NCBI RefSeq assembly: GCF_900169075.1
Contig: NZ_LT827015.1
Coordinates: forward strand, 1,674,001-1,738,000
Direction: 5' to 3'
DNA length: 64,000 bases
Origin: Chryseobacterium phocaeense
GTDB taxonomy: Bacteria > Bacteroidota > Bacteroidia > Flavobacteriales > Weeksellaceae
In this document: positions 58,943 to 64,000 of the stretch, one piece after another
Numbering within the stretch: the first letter of the stretch is position 1
Layout of the letters: each line of letters begins with the position of its first letter
Notes under the pieces: generated by a model
Seen by the model: only the letters and a program-made list of their open reading frames with translations
Told to the model about the DNA's origin: nothing
Database searches by the model: none
Translations under genes and position numbers: made by a program

Positions 58943-60016
58943 TTAATTAAGGTTTAGGATTTCTGCACCATCTAAAGCAAAACCATTACACAATTCAAAT
59001 GCTTTCTGTGATTTGAGTTGAGCAGTGCCACCCAATACAATGCTCTGCAACTTGGCTTCATCATTCTTGTAATTTCTTACGTTCTGATAGTAACCTGTAA
59101 CCGCATTATAAGCTCCGAACAATGTTCCTTTTGTCGTATCCATTTGTTGGGTGTCGCTTATCATTGCGTATGCAAAAGCATCTTCAACGGTGTTTTTGAA
59201 CACGGTGGAAATTTCATCTTCTGCACCTTTTTTGATAAGGTCAAGCGTTTCCTTATTCGGGCAAAGTGCCAATTGGATTAGCTTTTTAACTTCACGGTCT
59301 GATACCTTTACTTTTGCCCATTCATTAAAAATGCCCTCTAATTGGTTGCTCAATGTGTTGGCAAGTCCCATAATCTTGTGAGCGTTCTCGATACGTCCTT
59401 TTGCTCCCGAAGTGTGTTTGATACGGACAACATTAGTCATACTGCGTAATGAAGCGTTTAAGGTATTTTGACAAACAATTCTGATAGGCGTGAATGCGGC
59501 TGTGATACTTCCGCTACCATCGTGCGAAGTGGTAAGGAAAATGTACTTTTCCGTAACATCATCGCCATTACCCACACGAATATAGTCAGGCAGTTTGGCT
59601 GTGATAAAAATGCGTTCACCGTTGCCTAATGCTCCTGCGGTTTCATACAGAATGCCCTCGCCACCGCCTACAATAGCATCAAAGAAATTAAAGGCTTCAC
59701 GGTTTTGTACGATGTGGTAATCCTTACCGACTACGCCCAATACGGCATTGTTATCGGTGCGAATGTTGGCGAAATAATTAGGCACTTCTAATTCGCTACT
59801 GCCTATCTCTATACCATTGGTGGTTTCGATAATGCCGGAACCTTTGGTAAATAGTGGGGATTTTACGACTTCGTAATCTAATCCTGCATGTTTGATAGCT
59901 TCCTCACTTGTTGGATATTGCTCTACGATTTGCCCTAAACCGTGCCACGCTTTTTGCTGAACGCTGAAAAATGAATAACGTCCTGTTCTCTCGTTGAAAT
60001 TGATATTATGTGCCAT
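58943..60016 (-). CDS. DUF932/phage-plasmid-like protein
   Basis: The 357-residue protein starts NFNERTGRYSFFSVQQKAWHGLGQIVEQYPTSEEAIKHAGL, with the W-H-G-L-G motif and later AVLGVVGKDYHIVQNREAFNFFDAIVGGG and PIRIVCQNTLNASLR, the DUF932 signature. These proteins are common on plasmids and integrative elements; the role is unknown. It is followed by SSB upstream on the same strand. Confidence 0.87.
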   Translation of the reverse strand: MAHNINFNERTGRYSFFSVQQKAWHGLGQIVEQYPTSEEAIKHAGLDYEVVKSPLFTKGSGIIETTNGIEIGSSELEVPNYFANIRTDNNAVLGVVGKDYHIVQNREAFNFFDAIVGGGEGILYETAGALGNGERIFITAKLPDYIRVGNGDDVTEKYIFLTTSHDGSGSITAAFTPIRIVCQNTLNASLRSMTNVVRIKHTSGAKGRIENAHKIMGLANTLSNQLEGIFNEWAKVKVSDREVKKLIQLALCPNKETLDLIKKGAEDEISTVFKNTVEDAFAYAMISDTQQMDTTKGTLFGAYNAVTGYYQNVRNYKNDEAKLQSIVLGGTAQLKSQKAFELCNGFALDGAEILNLN

Positions 60017-60060
60017 AATGTTTAAAATTTTGATATAAAAAATGGATTGAATGTTCTTGA

Positions 60061-60438
60061 TTAAAATGGGAGGTCGTCTTCTGCCTTGTTATTGTTTGTG
60101 CTTGTGGTAGCTTGTGCCGTTTCCGATTTTTTGCCACCGCCGTGCAATTTGATTTGTGAGGTATGGAAATTCAATCCTGCTCTTGGCTCTCCATCATTAC
60201 CTGTCCACGCTCTTGTACTTACTCGTCCCGATAGTTCTACCAAAGTGCCTTTTGTAAGTAGCTTGGCTACATTCGGGCTTATCCAATAGGAGCAGTCGAA
60301 ATAGGTGGTTTGCTCTATGCGTTCGCCCTGCTTGTTACGGTAGCTGTCGTTGGTCGCTACTGAAAAGTTTACTACTTGTTTGTCCTGTGACGTTGTGCGT
60401 ACTTCCGCATCCCTTGTCAGTCTTCCTGTGATGTTCAT
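60061..60438 (-). CDS. ssb: Single-stranded DNA-binding protein
   Basis: The 125-residue SSB has the OB fold: MNITGRLTRDAEVRTTSQDKQVVNFSVATNDSYRNKQGERIEQTTYFDCSYW, then TLVELSGRVSTRAW. The tail ends EDDLPF, the acidic C-terminal tip for partner binding. ICE-encoded SSBs protect the single strand that enters a new host. It is the most upstream gene of the 57.2-60.4 kb run. Confidence 0.92.
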   Translation of the reverse strand: MNITGRLTRDAEVRTTSQDKQVVNFSVATNDSYRNKQGERIEQTTYFDCSYWISPNVAKLLTKGTLVELSGRVSTRAWTGNDGEPRAGLNFHTSQIKLHGGGKKSETAQATTSTNNNKAEDDLPF

Positions 60439-61036
60439 ATTCTTTAATTTTTAGTTATTGATTTTGATTTTTTTTAGATTTATTCGGCAATGAGAGGAGG
60501 TGCTGTTTCGTTTCATTACCATTTCCAATGTTTTTAATTTTCGTATCTGACATTTTTTTTTATTCGTTTAAAGAGCCGGAGTATGCTATGTTTCGTTTCA
60601 CGAGCATAAAAGGTTCGTGTTTAGCATCACCAAGGTTTTGGAAAAAAATACTACCCAACGGGTGGAGATTATTTTCCAAACTTGCTTGACCTTTGTGACG
60701 CGTTAAGAACACGGAAATACCTTTGCTCTTGAAATGGGACAAAAAAGCATACGGGTCTTTGGATAAAATGAATGTGGAAGCCAAGAAGATGGCATTGAGA
60801 AATGGTTTACAGTGAATTGAAATAACACTTCCAATTCGCTGAATTTTTAAAACACTTTTTTAAAGCGGTGGGGCTATCAAAGACACATTAACAGAGGATT
60901 AGAAAAATGTATTTGTGTGGGAAGCGTAGATGGCAACATTTTTTAATCTTCTGTTCCAGAAGTAGCCGAAAAGCTCTTTTACAGAAAGGGAATAGCAGAG
61001 CGAAGTAAATGTGCTTTGACTATAAAATATGGGCAT
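60439..61036. other. Intergenic stretch without convincing gene
   Basis: About 600 bases between ssb and the integrase terminator. A 74-codon frame at 60560-60784 (minus) can be read but has no ATG at its start and no recognised motif. Codon use is unlike the neighbours. I see no promoter or repeat worth naming here. Confidence 0.5.
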
Positions 61037-61063
61037 AAAAAAAGCAGAACCGTTAAGTTCTGC
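61037..61063 (-). terminator. Terminator of the integrase gene
   Basis: On the minus strand GCAGAAC, TTAACG, GTTCTGC (61063-61044) is followed by a seven-base T run (61043-61037). It begins 25 bases after the integrase stop at 61088, a classic intrinsic terminator. Confidence 0.9.
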
Positions 61064-61087
61064 TAGTAATTATCAAATTGTGATTAA

Positions 61088-62338
61088 CTATATAACCTGT
61101 AAAAACGCTTCTTCAATCTCCTTAAATTTAGGAGCTACCAAATCCATATCCTTACTAATCTTTTGGCTGGTAATTTTAGCATAAATCTGTGTGGTTAAAA
61201 TGTTTTTATGTCCCATCATTTTGCTAAGGCTTTCAAGAGGTACGCCTTCGGTCAAAAACATCGTTCCAAATGTGTGTCTTGCGGTGTGAAAAGTTACTTT
61301 TTGTTCTGTTATAATTTCAGCTTTTTCAATTAATTTGCCAATGTGAGTATTGCAGGTTACATTAGTTGGAACTGGAAAGATAAACTCATTACGAGTGCTA
61401 CCGAGGTATTTTTCTATGATACGTTTTGGAATTTCCATTAATCGAACATTAGAAGCAATATCTGATTTTTTTCTTCTGCTGATGATCCATTGATGGCCAT
61501 CGAAGAAAGACTGAATATTGTTCCTTGTTAGTTTTTTAATATCCGCATAAGCAAGTCCGGTAAAACAACTGAAAATAAAAAGATCTTTTACAAGCTCATA
61601 CCGTGGGTGGGGCGGTGCACACATCATCAGTTTTTCTACATCTTCTTTAAGAATATAACCCCTGTCGGTTTCTTCCATATTAATTTCATAATCTTGAAAC
61701 GGATTATCACGTATCAAACCTTTTTTTATAGCCAATTCTACCAGACTTAGTACGGGCATCGTGTAAACCCAAACCGTATTATGTGTAGACTGTAAATCGT
61801 ACCGAAGATAAAAATCGAATTCCCTAATAAAATCTCCAGTCAATTCCCGAAAAGCCATATCATCACGATGATAGCGTTCTTTAATAAAAGCGGTAAGATG
61901 ATTATAAACCGTGATGTACTTGTTGTAGGTGCTTTGTGAACGTTCTTCCTTGTCAACCAATTTTTTAAAATCCTCATTTTTATCATTGAAGACTTTTAGA
62001 ATTGCATCATCCATTACACCAACACCCAAGAATGAAAGCTTTACTTTTTGGGAAGTAGCAAACCCCTCGTGTTTCAGCATATCTTCATAAATTTTGTCAA
62101 TACGCCCACGTATGTTATCCAACTTTTTATTAATATTTAAAGCTGTTGCGCTTTTACCCTCAACTCTTCCATATTTTAGATCCCAATTGCTAGGGTCAAT
62201 TTCTAACTTTGTCCCGAAAGTTTTAGGTGTTCCGTCAATGGTAATACGTGCCATAATCGGAGCATTACCATTTTTTTTCAGTTCGTTCTTTTTCAAGTAG
62301 AAAAGCAGTTTGAACGTTGATTTTTTTGTCTGCGTCAT
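61088..62338 (-). CDS. int: Tyrosine recombinase (ICE integrase, IntDOT-like class)
   Basis: The 416-residue protein has an arm-binding N-domain (FKLLFYLKKNELKKNGNAPIMARITIDG), a core-binding SAM-like domain (about 125-205) and a catalytic domain. Visible catalytic residues are a lysine/arginine in the beta hairpin (RRKKSD, 288-293), H351-x-x-R354 (HTARHTF), His377 (GHKNILTT) and the nucleophile Tyr386 (IYAKI). The first arginine position reads FTGLAYADI with Ala263 in place of Arg, as in IntDOT-type enzymes. So it probably integrates with limited homology at the crossover. It sits at the element end nearest to dinB. Confidence 0.9.
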   Translation of the reverse strand: MTQTKKSTFKLLFYLKKNELKKNGNAPIMARITIDGTPKTFGTKLEIDPSNWDLKYGRVEGKSATALNINKKLDNIRGRIDKIYEDMLKHEGFATSQKVKLSFLGVGVMDDAILKVFNDKNEDFKKLVDKEERSQSTYNKYITVYNHLTAFIKERYHRDDMAFRELTGDFIREFDFYLRYDLQSTHNTVWVYTMPVLSLVELAIKKGLIRDNPFQDYEINMEETDRGYILKEDVEKLMMCAPPHPRYELVKDLFIFSCFTGLAYADIKKLTRNNIQSFFDGHQWIISRRKKSDIASNVRLMEIPKRIIEKYLGSTRNEFIFPVPTNVTCNTHIGKLIEKAEIITEQKVTFHTARHTFGTMFLTEGVPLESLSKMMGHKNILTTQIYAKITSQKISKDMDLVAPKFKEIEEAFLQVI

Positions 62339-62379
62339 AACTCAAATGTTTAATGTTTAAAATTAATTTACATTGAGTT
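62339..62379 (-). promoter_or_regulatory. Inverted repeat directly upstream of int
   Basis: AACTCAAATGT (62339-62349) and ACATTGAGTT (62370-62379) form an imperfect inverted repeat with one extra A, starting right at the int ATG. It may be an operator for int or part of attP/attR. The rest of 62380-62706 is AT-rich and holds no gene; the recombination site should lie here but cannot be located. Confidence 0.4.
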
Positions 62380-62706
62380 ACAAGGAAATATAAAAATAAG
62401 TGCAAAACACTGAAATATAACCGTTTAAACTAATAAGGAACCTCTATTAATCGGTAACGAATTAGTAACTTAACTTTGTCATTTCAAGCCCAAAACCTAT
62501 CAGACACCGAGTTCCAAATAAAGACTACTTCTTTATAAAACATTGTATAGCAACGGATTTAATCGTTTTGCTTAACTTTGCTTTTTACTAATCTTTTTTA
62601 GCAAAAAAGATAAATTCAGGCCATTGAAGGTAGCTTTATCCAAAATATTTTTACCGCTAAATTCCAATATAAAGAAAACCCTTATTATCACTCATAAATT
62701 GAATAT

Positions 62707-62768
62707 TGATACAAAATATATCATTAAAAATACAAAAACTGATTCAAAACATATCTAATTTTGTATCA
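62707..62768 (+). promoter_or_regulatory. Operator and promoter of dinB
   Basis: TGATACAAAAT (62707-62717) and ATTTTGTATCA (62758-62768) are perfect inverted repeats; related ATACAAAA and TGATTCAAAA copies lie between. The -7 element TAATTTTG (62756-62763) overlaps the right arm and ends four bases before the ATG at 62768, so the transcript is probably leaderless. An SOS-type repressor of the LexA/S24 group is the likely binder, but no such gene is in the window. Confidence 0.6.
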
Positions 62769-63913
62769 TGGAACGCTCGATTGTACATATGGACCTGGAT
62801 ACATTTTTTGTATCCTGTGAACGTCTTATTAACTCTAAATTCAATGATATTCCCCTGATTATCGGAGGTGGAGACAGAGGCGTTGTGGCATCATGTTCCT
62901 ATGAAGCCCGCCGGTTCGGGGTACGTTCAGCCATGCCGATCAGAATGGCTCTCAGGCTTTGCCCGGACGCTCAGATAGTTAAGGGAGACCATGAAATGTA
63001 CTCCAAAATGTCCCATCTGGTCACAGATATTATACAGCAAAAAGTTCCTTTAATGGAAAAAGCAAGTATTGATGAGTTTTACCTCGATCTTTCCGGGATG
63101 GATAAATTTTTCGGGTGCTATAAATGGACGGAAGAAATTGCCCTTGCCATTAAAAAGGAAACCGGCCTTCCCATAAGCTTTGCGCTGTCTGCCAATAAAA
63201 CAGTGTCCAAAATAGGAACCGGAGAAGCAAAACCCGGAAAAATGCAAATTAAGCTGCAGGAAATCAGACCCTTCCTTGATCCGCTGTCCATAAAAAAAAT
63301 TCCGATGGTGGGGGACAAGACCTTTCAGCTGCTTTCAAGGGTGGGAATACGTACCATCCGGACTTTATCCGAAATGCCCGTCCTGGTGCTCCAGCAGATG
63401 ATAGGCCAGAACGGAACCGAATTATGGAAAAAAGCCAATGGCATTGATGAAAATCCTGTTATTCCCTATTCTGAAAGAAAATCAATATCTACAGAAAGAA
63501 CCTTCAGCTCTGATACCATGGATATCCATGAATTAAAACGGCTGTTGTCCGGAATGGCTGAACAGCTGGCATATCAGCTCAGAAAAGAAAAATGGCTGAC
63601 TTCCACTGTGACCGTAAAAATCCGCTATGCCAATTTTGATACGGAAACCAAACAGTCGCGGGTTGCCTATACCTCTGCAGATCATACTTTGTCGAGGGTT
63701 GCCCTGGACCTTTTTAACAAAGCTTATACCAGAAGAATGAGGCTCCGTCTGGTGGGGCTCCGCTTTACCGGGCTGGTTCATGGCAATCACCAGATGAACC
63801 TTTTTGAAGATACCGAAGAACAGATGAGCCTTTACCAGACAATGGATCATCTGAAAAACCGTTTTGGGGCCAATGCTGTAGGCAGAGCATCCGGATTTGA
63901 TTTTGGAAAGTAA
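62768..63913 (+). CDS. dinB: Y-family DNA polymerase (DinB/Pol IV)
   Basis: The 381-residue protein is a complete Y-family polymerase: HMDLDTFFVSCERL with the first catalytic aspartates, VVASCSYEARRFGVRSAMP, MEKASIDEFYLDLSG with the S-x-D-E motif, then ALSANKTVSKIGTGEAKP and the little-finger domain. It performs error-prone translesion synthesis. It has higher GC and different codon use than the ICE genes and so looks like resident host DNA. It is followed 18 bases later by dnaE, a Bacteroidetes mutagenesis cassette layout. Confidence 0.93.
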   Translation: MERSIVHMDLDTFFVSCERLINSKFNDIPLIIGGGDRGVVASCSYEARRFGVRSAMPIRMALRLCPDAQIVKGDHEMYSKMSHLVTDIIQQKVPLMEKASIDEFYLDLSGMDKFFGCYKWTEEIALAIKKETGLPISFALSANKTVSKIGTGEAKPGKMQIKLQEIRPFLDPLSIKKIPMVGDKTFQLLSRVGIRTIRTLSEMPVLVLQQMIGQNGTELWKKANGIDENPVIPYSERKSISTERTFSSDTMDIHELKRLLSGMAEQLAYQLRKEKWLTSTVTVKIRYANFDTETKQSRVAYTSADHTLSRVALDLFNKAYTRRMRLRLVGLRFTGLVHGNHQMNLFEDTEEQMSLYQTMDHLKNRFGANAVGRASGFDFGK

Positions 63914-63931
63914 GGATTAAAAACTTAGATT

Positions 63932-64000
63932 ATGTATCTTAACTGTCATTCTTATCACAGCCTCCGTTATGGCACCTTATCTATTGATGATATTGTTTCG
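63932..64000 (+). CDS. dnaE: DNA polymerase III alpha subunit, N-terminal start (cut by window edge)
   Basis: The ATG at 63932 opens 23 codons to the window end, reading MYLNCHSYHSLRYGTLSIDD and so on. H-S-Y-H-S-L-R-Y-G-T is the start of the PHP domain of bacterial DnaE (usual form H-x-H-S-x-x-S-x-x-D-G). Association with dinB points to a DnaE copy of the mutagenesis cassette. Only the first residues are visible, so subtype is not certain. Confidence 0.75.
   Translation, partial: MYLNCHSYHSLRYGTLSIDDIVS

Noticed and set aside
60560..60784. Minus-strand frame of 74 codons between ssb and int
   Set aside because: It opens with TTG only, has no upstream ATG or ribosome-binding site and no family resemblance.
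62339..62706. TTTGC-containing stretches as attachment core sites
   Set aside because: TTTGC occurs several times by chance in AT-rich DNA and matches promoter -7 elements; without the other end of the element no direct repeat can be shown.
1..64000. tRNA, rRNA, CRISPR arrays and insertion sequences
   Set aside because: I found no repeat-spacer pattern, no transposase with terminal repeats and no tRNA-like cloverleaf or rRNA sequence in the window.

Overview
The window comes from a Bacteroidota genome, most likely a Flavobacteriia member of the Chryseobacterium/Elizabethkingia type. The evidence is the Bacteroidetes-style conjugation set (mobA/B/C, traA to traQ), RteC regulators, a TonB-dependent receptor, lipoproteins, TAnnTTTG -7 promoter elements and a chromosomal dinB-dnaE pair at the right edge. 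Most of the window reads as one integrative and conjugative element (ICE) of the CTnDOT-like Bacteroidetes class. Its integrase lies at 61.1-62.3 kb, next to the host genes dinB and dnaE. The left end of the element is not identifiable here.

Region 1 (1-24.4 kb) is an accessory island with every gene on the minus strand. It holds two RteC regulators (one cut by the window edge) and several regulators: AraC with DUF6597, Crp/Fnr and a MerR-TipAS type. The rest are mostly small single-domain proteins: VOC/glyoxalase, SRPBCC, DinB, GNAT, YCII, NTF2-like, alpha/beta hydrolases, a carboxymuconolactone decarboxylase and a UbiE-type methyltransferase. Two genes look like real resistance determinants: a rifampin ADP-ribosyltransferase (arr) and an AAC(3)-I-like aminoglycoside acetyltransferase. 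Several genes are decaying: a RibD-C/DHFR-like gene with an in-frame stop, a frameshifted DinB gene and a truncated cupin. A 15-base motif, GTAAAAAACGGACAA, recurs upstream of small genes in the first 11 kb and may be an AraC operator.

Region 2 (24.6-45 kb) is the transfer machinery. A CGNR regulator faces mobC-mobB-mobA (minus). A hairpin-rich oriT candidate follows, then traA, a DUF3408 gene and traD (plus). A metal-handling cargo cluster (DUF6660, TonB receptor, HMA-CDF transporter, minus) interrupts the tra set. It is followed by traE, F, G, I, J, K, an unrecognised 142-residue gene, L, M, N, O and Q, ending in a strong terminator. A dispersed element of about 34 bases (core CAAACACTGCC, three bases, GAACGCCA) recurs beside mob, tra and xis-like genes.

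Region 3 (45-54 kb) is a second accessory segment. It has a TIGR02391/Ymh-like protein, a convergent two-gene operon (883-residue PLD-fold protein plus a 533-residue unrecognised protein, ATGA overlap) that looks like a candidate defence system, two excisionase-like HTH proteins, a highly structured leader RNA candidate in front of a stand-alone receiver-domain gene, and two uncharacterised genes.

Region 4 (54-62.4 kb) is a plasmid-like maintenance module. It holds three GCATTTTTGC iterons, a PRTRC cluster (ThiF, B, F-position, C, E), small ICE-conserved genes, a DUF932 protein, SSB and the tyrosine integrase. At 62.7 kb the host chromosome resumes with an operator-rich, probably leaderless dinB and the first 23 codons of dnaE.
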